This document shows positions 33,719-42,728 of a DNA stretch of 64,000 bases, in pieces. The notes under the pieces are model-generated. The model saw nothing but the letters and a program-made list of their open reading frames with translations. It had not been told where the DNA came from and did not search any database. The stretch covers positions 62,001 to 126,000 of the forward strand of contig NZ_JAFFZN010000011.1 in NCBI RefSeq assembly GCF_017676385.1, given 5' to 3'. A program made the translations under genes and the position numbers. Within the stretch, counting starts at the first letter, position 1. Each line of letters begins with the position of its first letter. Source of the DNA: Streptomyces spirodelae (lineage in GTDB: Bacteria > Actinomycetota > Actinomycetes > Streptomycetales > Streptomycetaceae).

Positions 33719-34099
33719 TCACGCCGTGAGCGGGCCCGCGGGGGTGTGCGCTTCGGTGGCGGCGGCCAGGTCCGGGTAGCAGTCGAAGAGCCGCCGTACC
33801 CCCAGCGCCGAGAGCACCCTGTTCACATGCGAGCCGTCCTCGGCACCGCGCGCGGGCAGGATCAGCCGCAGCCGCCCCGCGCAGGACCGCATCAGCCTTC
33901 GCGAGGCGATCAGGACGCCCACTCCGCTGGAATCGCAGAACATGACGTCGGACAGATCGAGCACCAGGCTTCTGCGCCCCTCCGCCACAGCATCGTGCAC
34001 ATGCTGCCGCACCGCGGGTGAGGTGACCAGGTCCAGCTCACCGGAGACCCGGAGCACGGCCCACCCGCCCCGCTCCTCCTCCAGCACCTTCAACGACAC
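33719..34099 (-). CDS. STAS-domain anti-sigma factor antagonist
   Basis: About 126 residues. GGWAVLRVSGELDLVTSPAVR and VLDLSDVMFCDSSGVGVLI are the STAS core; the Ser of CDSSGVG is the usual phosphorylation site. The start is uncertain: GTG at 34099 abuts GGGGA, while TTG at 34093 has GGGGAG five bases upstream and is a strong rival; the frame is open to 34234. It lies next to the sigma/anti-sigma pair in divergent orientation, suggesting partner switching, but the nearby anti-sigma factor is of the zinc type rather than a kinase. Any of several ATPases in the genome could be the partner. Confidence 0.82.
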   Translation of the reverse strand: MSLKVLEEERGGWAVLRVSGELDLVTSPAVRQHVHDAVAEGRRSLVLDLSDVMFCDSSGVGVLIASRRLMRSCAGRLRLILPARGAEDGSHVNRVLSALGVRRLFDCYPDLAAATEAHTPAGPLTA

Positions 34100-34488
34100 T
34101 CCCCGCAACCCCTTCGTCGATCGCCCTACAGCAGTCGGCTGCCCTGGCCCACCCCTCCAAAACTGGTCCCAGGGAATCGACCCTAAGCGGTCCGGCGGTA
34201 TTACCCAGGGGAACCAGTGAGAACTTGTGGTCACGCCCCCATAACGCTCGGCAGCATCCGCCCCTTACGCCCCTGTACCACCGCCCGAACCAAGCACTCC
34301 GTGACGAGAACTGCACCCTCGGCAACTATCCAGGGGCGCACGTTGCCGCGAAAGGGGCGTGCGCAGTCAGTTGCTCGCACTACATTCGAGGCGTTGACGG
34401 GCATCACAAGAGGCGGAAGGGACCGCCGCAAACGGCACCGACGGGGCGGGCCGGAGGCGGACGGCGGAACCGAGGGCTGGGGGCCACC
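34100..34488. other. Divergent region between STAS and sigma factor genes
   Basis: About 390 bases without a credible gene. A TTGACG at 34395 with an AT-poor downstream is the only recognisable -35-like element for the sigma gene; nothing fits the -10 well. Autoregulation by the sigma factor is common for this class, so an ECF-type promoter may lie here. Confidence 0.4.
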
Positions 34489-35061
34489 ATGGCGAACGAC
34501 ACACCACCGCGCTGGGACCGGAAGATGCAGCAGCGGCTCGCGCGCGGCGAGGCGGCGGCGCTGGGTGAGCTCTACGACCGCTTCGCGTCACTTGTACACG
34601 GCCTCGCCCACCGGGTGCTGGACGACGAGGAGGCGGCCGACAGCGCCACCCGGGAGGTCTTCGCGCACATCTGGGAGAACCCGCACAGCTTCGACCCGCG
34701 TGAGGGCCCCATGCGGTCCTGGATAGCGGCACTGACCCAGCAGATCGCGACCGGCAGGCTGCGCAGCCAGCAGCGCAGCGCCGGCCCCTGTTCACCGGAA
34801 CAGGCCGAGCGGTTCGAGGAGCAGGTCCGCACCGCTGCCACCGCGGCGCGTGCGGACTACATCGTCACCTCCATGCCGTCCTCCCTGCGCGCCGCCCTCG
34901 AACTGGCGTATTTCGAGCGCCACGACTACCGGCAGACGGCCCGCACGCTGGGCGTCACCGAGGACGAGGCCCGCCGCCGGCTGCGGCTGGGGCTCCAACT
35001 CCTCTCCTCCGCCATGACACAGCCCGCCATGACCCGATCCGGCGCGGAGTCCCGGCCATGA
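34489..35061 (+). CDS. ECF-type RNA polymerase sigma factor
   Basis: 190 residues from the ATG at 34489. Region 2: ALGELYDRFASLVHGLAHRVLDDEEAADSATREVFAHIWENP. Region 4: LRAALELAYFERHDYRQTARTLGVTEDEARRRLRLGLQLL, containing the HTH. Its stop overlaps the start of the zinc anti-sigma gene (ATGA), the standard arrangement that keeps both at equal level. The frame continues upstream to 34225, but the extension is not sigma-like. Group and regulon cannot be deduced. Confidence 0.92.
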   Translation: MANDTPPRWDRKMQQRLARGEAAALGELYDRFASLVHGLAHRVLDDEEAADSATREVFAHIWENPHSFDPREGPMRSWIAALTQQIATGRLRSQQRSAGPCSPEQAERFEEQVRTAATAARADYIVTSMPSSLRAALELAYFERHDYRQTARTLGVTEDEARRRLRLGLQLLSSAMTQPAMTRSGAESRP

Positions 35062-36401
35062 GTACGCCACCGACACCCCCGACACCACCGACACCTTCGG
35101 GCCCTGGTCCTGGTCCTGGTCCTGGCTCCGGTCCCGGTCCTGGTCCTGGCCCGGGGCAGCCCGCCGGGCGGCAGGCGCGCAACGTGACCTCCCCGGCCAC
35201 CGGCACCGCCGAGGTAGCGCCGGAAGGCGAACTACAGGATCACCGGGTCCTCACCTCGCTGCTCGGCGCCTGGGCCCTCGCCGCCTGCTCCCCTGAGGAG
35301 ACCGCCGCAGTGGAGGCGCATCTGACCGACTGCGCGCCCTGCGCAGAGGAAGCGCTGCGGCTGCGCGACGCCGTCGGCCTGCTGCACGCGGAGGACAGCC
35401 TCGACCTGGACCCGATGCTGCGCTCCCGGGTGCTGGAAGGCTGCCTCAACCGGCGTCCCGCCCGTATCCCGATGCCCACCTGGGCGGCGCCCTACGACGC
35501 GGAGACCGCCCGGCTGGACGCGCTGCTGCGGGACATGGCCGACACGGAGTGGCGGGCTCCGGTGCGGCTGCGCTGGTTCGACGGCGACCGGCAGACCACC
35601 CGGGAGACGACCGTGGCCGGTGTCCTCGGCCATCTGCTCGCGGTCGACGGGCTGGTCGCGAGCGGCATCGGCCTGCCCGACCCGCTGCCGGCCAACGCCC
35701 TCCCGGCCGGTCCCGACGCGGGACCGCAGAGCCGTACGGAGGCTTACTGGGCGCTGGGCGAGGCCGGGCACCAGAGCCCGGCAGCGCGCGAGCCGTGGCG
35801 GGAGCAGAGCCACGCCATGATCCGCGACGTGTCGTTCCTCGCCGCTCAGGACGAAGCCGACCACGAGGGCGGCACCGGCGAAGGCGGCACCGGCGAGGGC
35901 ACTGCCCGTGGGCGGCTCGTCTCCTACGGCAGCTTCTCGCTGCCGCTGCGCGACGCGTTCCTCGACCGCGCTTTCGAGTGCTGGATGCACGCCGAGGACA
36001 TCGCGGAAGCCGTCGACTACCCGTACGGGCCGCCCGGTCCGGCGCATCTCAACCTGCTGGTCGATCTCGCAGCGCGGCAGCTGCCCGGCGCGCTCGCGGC
36101 GCGGCGCCGCACGGGGCTCGCGCCGCCGTCCCGCGGTCTGGCCACGGCAGGCGCACCCGGCCGCACCCTGCATCTGGAGGTCGAGGGCGAGGGAGGCGGC
36201 GACTGGTACATCCCGCTCGATTCCCCGGGCAGCCGCGCCTCACCGGAGGGCAAGGTCGCCCATATCGCGCTGGACGGCCTGGAGTTCTGCCAGCTCGCGG
36301 CGGGCCATGTGCAGCCGCTGGAGGCTGCCGCCGGGCACGACGGTGACCCGCAGGCCATCCAGGACGTCCTCTACGCGACCGCTTCGCTGTCGCGGTTGTA
36401 G
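35058..36401 (+). CDS. Zinc anti-sigma factor fused to a mycothiol-dependent isomerase-like domain
   Basis: 447 residues. After a GP-rich repeat tail (residues ~14-35), the anti-sigma domain VLTSLLGAWALAACSPEETAAVEAH carries HLTDCAPC, the H-x3-C-x2-C zinc motif of RsrA-like ZAS proteins. From ~residue 140 a second module begins AETARLDALLRDMADTEWRAPV, with VAGVLGHLLAVDGLVASG, resembling the maleylpyruvate isomerase N-terminal (DinB-like, MDMPI) fold. No transmembrane helix is visible, so it should act in the cytoplasm. The ZAS motif suggests redox control of the coupled sigma factor, and the second domain could link it to mycothiol. Confidence 0.85.
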   Translation: MSTPPTPPTPPTPSGPGPGPGPGSGPGPGPGPGQPAGRQARNVTSPATGTAEVAPEGELQDHRVLTSLLGAWALAACSPEETAAVEAHLTDCAPCAEEALRLRDAVGLLHAEDSLDLDPMLRSRVLEGCLNRRPARIPMPTWAAPYDAETARLDALLRDMADTEWRAPVRLRWFDGDRQTTRETTVAGVLGHLLAVDGLVASGIGLPDPLPANALPAGPDAGPQSRTEAYWALGEAGHQSPAAREPWREQSHAMIRDVSFLAAQDEADHEGGTGEGGTGEGTARGRLVSYGSFSLPLRDAFLDRAFECWMHAEDIAEAVDYPYGPPGPAHLNLLVDLAARQLPGALAARRRTGLAPPSRGLATAGAPGRTLHLEVEGEGGGDWYIPLDSPGSRASPEGKVAHIALDGLEFCQLAAGHVQPLEAAAGHDGDPQAIQDVLYATASLSRL

Positions 36402-36452
36402 CCGAACGTGGCGGCCCGGGGCGGAAGGCCCCGGGCCCGGCCCGGCGTCCGC

Positions 36453-37361
36453 TCAGGTGAAGACGACCGTACGGTGGCCGTTCAGCAGGACGCGGTGCTC
36501 GCTGTGCCACTTCACGGCGCGGGCCAGCGCCTGGCACTCGACGTCACGGCCCACGGCGACCAACTGCTCGGGCGTGACGTCGTGACCGACCCGCTCGACC
36601 TCCTGCTCGATGATCGGCCCCTCGTCGAGGTCGGCGGTCACATAGTGCGCCGTGGCGCCGATCAGCTTCACGCCGCGTGCGTGCGCCTGGTGGTACGGCT
36701 TGGCGCCCTTGAAGCTCGGCAGGAAGGAGTGGTGGATATTGATGATCCGCCCGGACAGCTGCTTGCACAGGTTGTCGGAGAGCACCTGCATGTAGCGCGC
36801 GAGGACGACGAGTTCCACCCGCTCGGCCTCCACCAGCTCCAGCAGCCGCTCCTCGGCCTGTGCCTTGGTGTCCTTCGTCACAGGGATGTGGTGGAAGGGG
36901 ATGTCGTAGGAGGCGACCAGCTCGGCGAAGTCGGTGTGGTTGGAGACCACGGCGACGATCTCGACGGGCAGGGCGCCGATCCGGGAGCGGAAGAGCAGGT
37001 CGTTCAGGCAGTGCCCGAACTTGCTCACCATGAGGACGACCCGCATCTTCTCCTCGGCCCGGTGAATCTGCCAGTCCATCCGGAAGGAGTCGCCGACCGC
37101 GGAGAAGCTGGCCCGCAGTTTCTCCACCGTGGTGTTACCGGTGAAGTGGACGCGCATGAAAAAGAGCCCGGTGTCGCGGTCCCCGAACTGCTGGCTGTCC
37201 TCGATGTTGCAGCCCGTCATGAACAGATAGCTGGAGACGGCGTGCACGATGCCCTGATTATCCGGGCACGAGAGAGTGAGGACGAACTGTCCCGCCTGCT
37301 CGCTTTCGCTCTTCTCGGCGATCTCGGCGGAGTTGTCGGGGGCGGAGTGCGACTGGCTCAT
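36453..37361 (-). CDS. purU: Formyltetrahydrofolate deformylase
   Basis: 302 residues. N-terminal ACT domain (FVLTLSCPDNQGIVHAVSSYL) and C-terminal formyltransferase-fold domain with FGHCLNDLL, VSNHTDF, NIHHSFLPSFKGAKPYHQAHARGVKLIGATAHYVT and DLDEGPIIEQ. The Asn-His-Asp catalytic set of the formyltransferase/hydrolase fold is present. PurU hydrolyses 10-formyl-THF to THF and formate, balancing the one-carbon pool. Length is normal. It precedes the SCO4402-family gene's 3' end by 36 bases, in the same direction. Confidence 0.95.
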   Translation of the reverse strand: MSQSHSAPDNSAEIAEKSESEQAGQFVLTLSCPDNQGIVHAVSSYLFMTGCNIEDSQQFGDRDTGLFFMRVHFTGNTTVEKLRASFSAVGDSFRMDWQIHRAEEKMRVVLMVSKFGHCLNDLLFRSRIGALPVEIVAVVSNHTDFAELVASYDIPFHHIPVTKDTKAQAEERLLELVEAERVELVVLARYMQVLSDNLCKQLSGRIINIHHSFLPSFKGAKPYHQAHARGVKLIGATAHYVTADLDEGPIIEQEVERVGHDVTPEQLVAVGRDVECQALARAVKWHSEHRVLLNGHRTVVFT

Positions 37362-37397
37362 GGCTTCAAGACTGGCACATCACCCGGGGTGCCCCGG

Positions 37398-37835
37398 TCA
37401 CACCGTCCGAAGCATGATCGCCAGAAGCTCCAGGGAGCGTGGCGGCTCGTCCGGGTCCTCGCCGTCGTTCCCGGCGAGCAGCACATGGGCCTCCCGCGCC
37501 GCTTGTACGGCCTCCGGCCAGGCCGGATGTTCCAGGTACGAGGCGACCGGGGCGTCGGCGCCGACCTGGTGCATGATGCGCAGCACCCGCAGCACGGCGG
37601 CGTCCACCAGCTGGGCCTCCTGCGCGTCCCGGAAGATCGTTCCGACGTATTTCTCCGCCGACCAGTTGTCCAGCCAGGTGTCCTCGACCAGGCGGTAGAC
37701 GGCGTCCGTGACATCGCCGTATCCGGGGACGCCGGCCAGCCAGCACTCGTGCTGGAAGGTCTGGTCGGAGAGCATGTGCAGCGCCGAGCGCACGTTGCTG
37801 CGCCAGCGCCACCAGGGCACGTCGTTGACAGGCAT
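37398..37835 (-). CDS. SCO4402-family conserved hypothetical protein
   Basis: About 145 residues from MPVNDVPWWRWRSNVRSALHML (ATG at 37835), which I recall as the usual N-terminus of the SCO4402 family; the frame is open to 37904, adding 23 low-complexity residues. The protein is mostly helical, rich in Trp near the N-terminus and with conserved-looking LVEDTWLDNWSAEKYVGTIF. Function unknown. It is upstream of purU with a 36-base gap, as in related Streptomyces, and probably co-transcribed. Confidence 0.8.
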   Translation of the reverse strand: MPVNDVPWWRWRSNVRSALHMLSDQTFQHECWLAGVPGYGDVTDAVYRLVEDTWLDNWSAEKYVGTIFRDAQEAQLVDAAVLRVLRIMHQVGADAPVASYLEHPAWPEAVQAAREAHVLLAGNDGEDPDEPPRSLELLAIMLRTV

Positions 37836-37985
37836 GCCGCCTATGGTGGTGGAACCACGGCCACGTCGGGAAGACTTCACGGAACCTGCTTGCTGCATGG
37901 TCACCGACCCTACGTTCCGTCCGCCGCGCCAGGGCGGCGGCCCCTCACCCTGCCGCGCACCCGCTCACAGCGCGCCCACGCCCGC

Positions 37986-39953
37986 TCACAGGGAGCCGTA
38001 CTGCCGCTCGGTGAGGCCGTACTTCTTCGCCGTCGGATTCCACAGCCGCGCCGCCTTCTTCTTGGAGGCGGTCGCCTTACCGCTGGCGCCGTTGCCGGCC
38101 GCCAGGTGGCGGGTCGGTTTGGCCTTGCCCTTGTGGCAGCCCTTCTTACGCGCCGCCTGGTCCGCCCAGGCCGCGTAATGGTTGTCGGCTGAGGCCGAGG
38201 CCCGCCAGGCGCTCTTGAGCGCCGAGTTCAGCTCGGCGCTGTGCGGGATGGCGTCCGTCTTCAGTTCGCCGAGCCGCCGCACCAGGGCGGTGCGCTGCTT
38301 GGCGGCGGACCGCAGATCGGCCGCCGCCTTGCCCAGCGACTTGCAGGCCCTGATGTTCTGCACGGAACGTACGACCGAGGAGCGGCTGTTGTTGCTGTCG
38401 GCCAGCAGCGCGTCCAGCTTCTTGGCCTGCGCCTCGGCGGGGTCCGGCGCCGCTGAGGACTTCTTCTCGCCCGCGGGCTCGCTGGACGCCTTCGGCTTGT
38501 CGGAGCCGGGGTCGTCGTCACCGCCGTTCGCGAGGAGCAGGCCGACGACGAGCCCGATCACCGCGACGCCCGCCAGCCCCGCGCCTATCAGCACCCCGGG
38601 ATGCATTCCGCGGCGGCCCCGGCCGGCGTCGCGCCGCGCCGCCCGCCCCCCGGCCTGCGGCTCGTACTGCCGCGAGCCCGGCTGGGGATAGCCGTAACCG
38701 CCACCCTGTGCACCAGGCTGCGGGTACCCGTAGCCGCCGCCCCGCGTACCGGGCTGCGGATAGCCGTAGCCGCCGCCCCGCGAGCCGCCCGGCTGCGGGT
38801 AGCCGTAACCGCCCGGCCGGGCACCGGGCTGGGGGTAGCCGTAACCGCCACGTGGCGGGGCGGGCCGCTGCGCCGCGTCGTCGAAGACGGGCAGGCTCTG
38901 CGTGGAGCCCGGCTCGTCGTGGCCGACAGCGGGCTGTCCCCGGCCGGACTGCGGCGCGTCGGACCTGAAGAGGTTCTCGAACTCCGGGAGGGGCTGCCGG
39001 GTGCCCTCCGCCCCGGCACCCTGCCCTTGGGGGGCGGGTGTGCCCGAGTCGGGTGTGCCCGCGCCGGGTGTGCCCGAGTCGGGCGCGCCCGCGCCGGACA
39101 TCGGCGGGAGCATCTGGGTCGCCTCCGAGTCGCTGCCGACACCGGCCGCCATCGGAGGCAGATACTGCGTGGCCTCGCTGTCCGGGCTGCCCCCCACCGG
39201 GGCGGCGGGCCCCGGCTGCTGCGGCGGCAGCAACTGCGTTCCGTCGTCGGGACCGGCGGAACCCACTGCGGGCTGACCCGCCGGGAACGGCGGAAGCATC
39301 TGGGTGGCGTCGCTGTCGCCCGGTCCGCCCTGGTACGCGCCCTGCGGCGGAGTCGGCGGGGCCGAGGGCGGGGACGGCGGGGGCGCGCTCGGCGGGGGCG
39401 GCATCGCGCCGGGCAGCGGCTGCCCGTACGCGGGCGGCGGCATCTCTCCCTGAGTGCCATGGCCGCCCTGTCCCGCGGCCGGGGGCAGCGGCCCGGCACC
39501 GCCGGGTGACTGCGGCTGCGGCAGATGCGGCGAGGTGGCGGGTGCCGCCGGTGGAGTCCGTGGGCGGGCCGGGGTGCCCTCCGGGGGGAGCGGCAGCGCA
39601 CCGCCGGGCTCGTCCTGCTGCGGAGCGCCCCAGTAGCCGGTGCCACCGTGCCCCGGGCCGCCGTGCCCCGGGCCGCCCTGCGCGGCGCCTTCGTAGCCGC
39701 CGTCGTAGCCGCCGTAGGTGCTGTCGTCGGCCTGGGACGCCTCGGCGCCCGGGCCCCAGGGGTCGCCCCACGGCTGCCCGGCCGGGGGGCTCACCTGCTC
39801 GCGCTCGGACTGGGCCTGGCGCTGCTGCTGAGGAGTCCAAGGGTCGCCGTTGGCCGGCAGCACGACCCCCTCGTACGGGGTCGTGGAGGCGGGCAGGGCG
39901 TCACCGGCGGAGCCGGAAGTCCCGTCCTGTCCGCGTCCGTTGTGCGTTGTCAC
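37986..39953 (-). CDS. Gly/Pro/Gln-rich single-span membrane protein
   Basis: 655 residues, GTG start behind GAGGAG. The N-terminal ~440 residues are disordered: at least four copies of a DSEATQ-LPP-type motif (residues ~215-290) and five or six GGGYGYPQPG units (residues ~365-430). A basic segment (RRDAGRGRRGMHPG) precedes one hydrophobic helix (VLIGAGLAGVAVIGLVVGLLLA), then a ~170-residue helical extracellular domain with two Cys, ending in a Lys-rich tail. The ATQ repeats look like phosphorylatable or FHA-binding sites. Function unknown; the layout resembles substrates of Hanks-type kinases. Confidence 0.8.
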   Translation of the reverse strand: MTTHNGRGQDGTSGSAGDALPASTTPYEGVVLPANGDPWTPQQQRQAQSEREQVSPPAGQPWGDPWGPGAEASQADDSTYGGYDGGYEGAAQGGPGHGGPGHGGTGYWGAPQQDEPGGALPLPPEGTPARPRTPPAAPATSPHLPQPQSPGGAGPLPPAAGQGGHGTQGEMPPPAYGQPLPGAMPPPPSAPPPSPPSAPPTPPQGAYQGGPGDSDATQMLPPFPAGQPAVGSAGPDDGTQLLPPQQPGPAAPVGGSPDSEATQYLPPMAAGVGSDSEATQMLPPMSGAGAPDSGTPGAGTPDSGTPAPQGQGAGAEGTRQPLPEFENLFRSDAPQSGRGQPAVGHDEPGSTQSLPVFDDAAQRPAPPRGGYGYPQPGARPGGYGYPQPGGSRGGGYGYPQPGTRGGGYGYPQPGAQGGGYGYPQPGSRQYEPQAGGRAARRDAGRGRRGMHPGVLIGAGLAGVAVIGLVVGLLLANGGDDDPGSDKPKASSEPAGEKKSSAAPDPAEAQAKKLDALLADSNNSRSSVVRSVQNIRACKSLGKAAADLRSAAKQRTALVRRLGELKTDAIPHSAELNSALKSAWRASASADNHYAAWADQAARKKGCHKGKAKPTRHLAAGNGASGKATASKKKAARLWNPTAKKYGLTERQYGSL

Positions 39954-40134
39954 CGAGACTCCTCGTTCGCATGGCTAGCGGAAGCGTCGGCTCACGCTAC
40001 CGGGTCATGCCAACGGGCGACCACGCGCCCAGATGTGCGGACGCCCTTCCTTCACCTGATGTCACCATGAAGCCCGCAAGGAAGGATGAATCACGCGAAA
40101 CGCTCGACTGGTCACCAGGGGCAGGGCAGGCCCC

Positions 40135-41526
40135 TCACGCCGCGGCGATCGGCTCCAGACTCTCGTGGAACTCCCGCACCACGGGCTCGTCCCGGTACGG
40201 TTCCAGCCGCTGCCGGAAGTCGTCCAGATACTCCGCGCCCCGGTCCGACCGCAGCCCCGCGAGCAGTTGCGCCGCCTGCCCGCCCGTCTGGCAGGCGCGC
40301 TCCACCTCGCGCTGCTGCACCTGCGCGCCGGCCAGCAGGAACAGCCCGATCGCACGCCGCCGCGCCCGGCCGTGCGGGTGCCCGGTGACGGCCTCCTCCG
40401 CGCGCGCTGCCGCGCTCTCGGCCTGGCCCAGGTCGCGATGGCAGTGGGCGAGTTCGTCCGCGAGGTAGGCGCGGTCGAAGTGCGCGATCCAGGACGGGTC
40501 GTCCCCGGCGTCGGCCGCCGCCTCGGCGCCGTCCATGGCCGTCAGCGCCCGGGTGACGGAACCCTGGCAGGCGCGCGCATCGCCCATCAGCGCGTGCCCG
40601 CGCGCCTCAGCGGCGTGGAACATCGCCTCCACGCGCGGCGTCACCCGCCCCCGCGCCCCCTCCTGTGCCGCACGCGCCAACTGGGCGATCTCGCGCGGGT
40701 TGCCGAGCGAGGCGGCCAGGTGGCTCATCCCGGCGGCCAGCACATAGCCGCCGTACGCCCGGTCCCCCGCCGCCTGGGCCAGCCGCAGGGACTGGATGTA
40801 GTACCGCTGCGCGAGCCCGTGCTGGCCGGTGTCCACGGCCATGTAGCCCGCCAGTTCGGTCAGCCGGGCCACGGCGGCGAACAGCGACCGGCCGACCGCC
40901 TCCTTGTAGGAGCCGGCGAGCAGCCCGGAGACGACGCTGTTGAGGTAGTGCACCACCACGGGGCGGATATGGCCGCTGCCATAGCGGTGGTCCAGGTCGG
41001 AGAGCGCCTCGGTCATCGCCTGTACGGCCGCCACGTCCGCCTCGCCCACCCGGGCCCCGGAGGAGCGTGCGACCTGGTGGTCGGGCTGCGTGATCAGCCA
41101 GTCCCTGCTCGGCTCGACCAGCGCGGAGGCCGCCACGGTCGACCCGGTCAGGAAGTCCCTGCGGCCCACGTCACTGCGCCACAGCTCACAGACCTGCTCG
41201 ACGGCACCGACGACGGTCGGCGCGAACTGCAGCCCCACGCCCGAGGCGAGGTTCTTGCCGTTGGCCATGCCGATCTCGTCGATCGTCACGGTACGGCCCA
41301 GCTTGCGGCCGAGGGCCTCGGCGATGATGCCCGGAGCCCGCCCGCGCGGCTGCTGGCCGCGCAGCCAGCGCGCCACGGAGGTCTTGTCGTATCGCAGATC
41401 CAGTCCGTGCTCGGCGCCGCACATGTTGACGCGGCGGGCGAGGCCGGCGTTCGAGCACCCGGCCTCCTGGATGAGTGCTTGCAGCCGTTCATTGGGCTGC
41501 CTCGCGACGAGCGGCCTGGCGGCCAT
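40135..41526 (-). CDS. NsdA-like regulator with HTH-like N-terminus and TPR repeats
   Basis: 463 residues; the ATG at 41526 follows GGAGGGGG. The opening RPLVARQPNERLQALIQEAG, with RRVNMCGAEHGLDLRYDKTSVARWLRGQQPRG, is the DNA-binding-like region of the Streptomyces NsdA family, followed by helical TPR-type repeats (LAQRYYIQSLRLAQAAGDRAYGG, HCHRDLGQAESAAARAEEAV). NsdA itself represses sporulation and antibiotic synthesis in S. coelicolor; paralogues are many and this one need not share that role. Upstream region is divergent from the prim-pol gene. Confidence 0.85.
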   Translation of the reverse strand: MAARPLVARQPNERLQALIQEAGCSNAGLARRVNMCGAEHGLDLRYDKTSVARWLRGQQPRGRAPGIIAEALGRKLGRTVTIDEIGMANGKNLASGVGLQFAPTVVGAVEQVCELWRSDVGRRDFLTGSTVAASALVEPSRDWLITQPDHQVARSSGARVGEADVAAVQAMTEALSDLDHRYGSGHIRPVVVHYLNSVVSGLLAGSYKEAVGRSLFAAVARLTELAGYMAVDTGQHGLAQRYYIQSLRLAQAAGDRAYGGYVLAAGMSHLAASLGNPREIAQLARAAQEGARGRVTPRVEAMFHAAEARGHALMGDARACQGSVTRALTAMDGAEAAADAGDDPSWIAHFDRAYLADELAHCHRDLGQAESAAARAEEAVTGHPHGRARRRAIGLFLLAGAQVQQREVERACQTGGQAAQLLAGLRSDRGAEYLDDFRQRLEPYRDEPVVREFHESLEPIAAA

Positions 41527-41859
41527 GCGATCCCCCTCCGTGGTTTCTCTGCAACCAAGACCCGGCGTGATCACGGCTCGGCGCCGACTGCTTGACGCAG
41601 ACCGCGCGGCGCCGGCTGATTTGCGCATATGCCCGTGAGACCCCCCAAAGCCCGCGCTTCACAGCACAATGCGCCGCAGAGGGACTACCCACCCAAGACC
41701 GCTCTTCTGTGCACGCGCCCCCACACTTGCCACCATGCGCCGTCATGAGCGCGGGCTGCCCCCAGCCCGGTGAAATCAGTGACGCGCTGCCGCCGCATGC
41801 ACCGTCGCGCCTCGGACCGCGCCGTTCAGCGCCCGTAACCCCTGCGAGGGACGAAAGTT
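41527..41859. other. Divergent region between NsdA-like and prim-pol genes
   Basis: About 330 bases with no credible gene. It contains the only AT-rich hexamers nearby (GCATATG at ~41623-41630) and probably promoters for both directions. Nothing else recognisable. Confidence 0.45.
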
Positions 41860-42576
41860 GTGATGGTCGTGGAAGAGACCATCACCTTTACCTCTGGAGT
41901 GACCACGGACGCCTCTGGAGCGGCCACGGACGCGCACAGCCCCGGACAGCGGACAGCACCACCCGCGACACCCCTCGAACACGCGGTGCGCTACACGCAG
42001 GAGCGGGCCTGGGACGTCTTTCCCGGCGTCTGGCTGGAAACGGTGAACGGCGTCCCGCGCTGCGCCTGCGGCGAGCGCGCGTGCCCCGCACCCGGCGCAC
42101 ACCCGGCGCGCGCACGCTGGGCGGACGAGACGACGGGGAGCGCGACGACCGTGCGCCGGGTGTGGGCCACTGAACCGCGCGCCGCCGTACTGCTGCCGAC
42201 CGGGCGCGCCTTCGACGCGCTGGAGGTCTCCGAAGCCGTCGGCTGCCTGGCCCTCGCCCGCCTCGAACGGATGGACCAGCCGCTGGGACCTGTCACCTGC
42301 ACACCGGATGGCCGGATGCTCTTCTTCGTTCTTCCGGGCGCCATCGCGAAGGTTCCCGCGACTCTGCGGCGGCTGGGGTGGTCGCCCACCGCGTTGGACC
42401 TTCGATCCAGAGGTGCCGGGGACTGGGTGGCTGCGCCGCCCACGCGAGTGGGGACGCGGGGGGCTGTGCAGTGGGCTCGGGAGCCCACTGCGGCCAATCG
42501 TTGGTTGCCCGATGTGGATGAGGTGCTGCCCACCATTGCGTACGCCTGCGGACGCGAAGCCGCCGCCCTTGGCTGA
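41860..42576 (+). CDS. Bifunctional primase/polymerase (prim-pol)-like domain protein
   Basis: 238 residues (GTG at 41860 or ATG at 41863, with GAGGG upstream). HAVRYTQERAWDVFPGVWLETVNGVPRCACGERACPAPGAHPARARW, TVRRVWATEPRAAVLLPTGRAFDALEV matches the N-terminal prim-pol module found in many stand-alone Streptomyces proteins, including the Cys-rich loop before the HP-x3-W segment. The catalytic acidic pair of true prim-pols (D-x-D) is reduced to DALEV, so polymerase activity is doubtful. Single gene followed by a strong hairpin. Confidence 0.78.
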   Translation: MMVVEETITFTSGVTTDASGAATDAHSPGQRTAPPATPLEHAVRYTQERAWDVFPGVWLETVNGVPRCACGERACPAPGAHPARARWADETTGSATTVRRVWATEPRAAVLLPTGRAFDALEVSEAVGCLALARLERMDQPLGPVTCTPDGRMLFFVLPGAIAKVPATLRRLGWSPTALDLRSRGAGDWVAAPPTRVGTRGAVQWAREPTAANRWLPDVDEVLPTIAYACGREAAALG

Positions 42577-42595
42577 GGTCGCCGCCAATGGCCGA

Positions 42596-42638
42596 GGGCG
42601 GAGCCCTCTGACCCCCTCTCGTTCATGGGGCTCCGCCC
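42596..42638 (+). terminator. Hairpin GGGCGGAGCCC / GGGCTCCGCCC after the prim-pol gene
   Basis: 11-bp perfect stem (42596-42606, 42628-42638), 21-base loop, 19 bases after the stop. GC-only tail without T-run. Confidence 0.6.
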
Positions 42639-42728
42639 CCCCCCGACACGACCTGTCGGCGGCAGCCGGGACACGAACGGGGCCCGCGTCCACAACCGGG
42701 CGCCCCGAAGAGAGGGGGTGCCAAGGGG

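Noticed and set aside
34225..34488. Upstream extension of the sigma factor gene
   Set aside because: The added residues do not resemble sigma factor sequence and are His/Arg-rich; the ATG at 34489 starts just before region 2.
35098..35160. GGTCCT-type repeats as a CRISPR or regulatory repeat
   Set aside because: Six-base period inside a coding frame, encoding Gly-Pro; no spacers.
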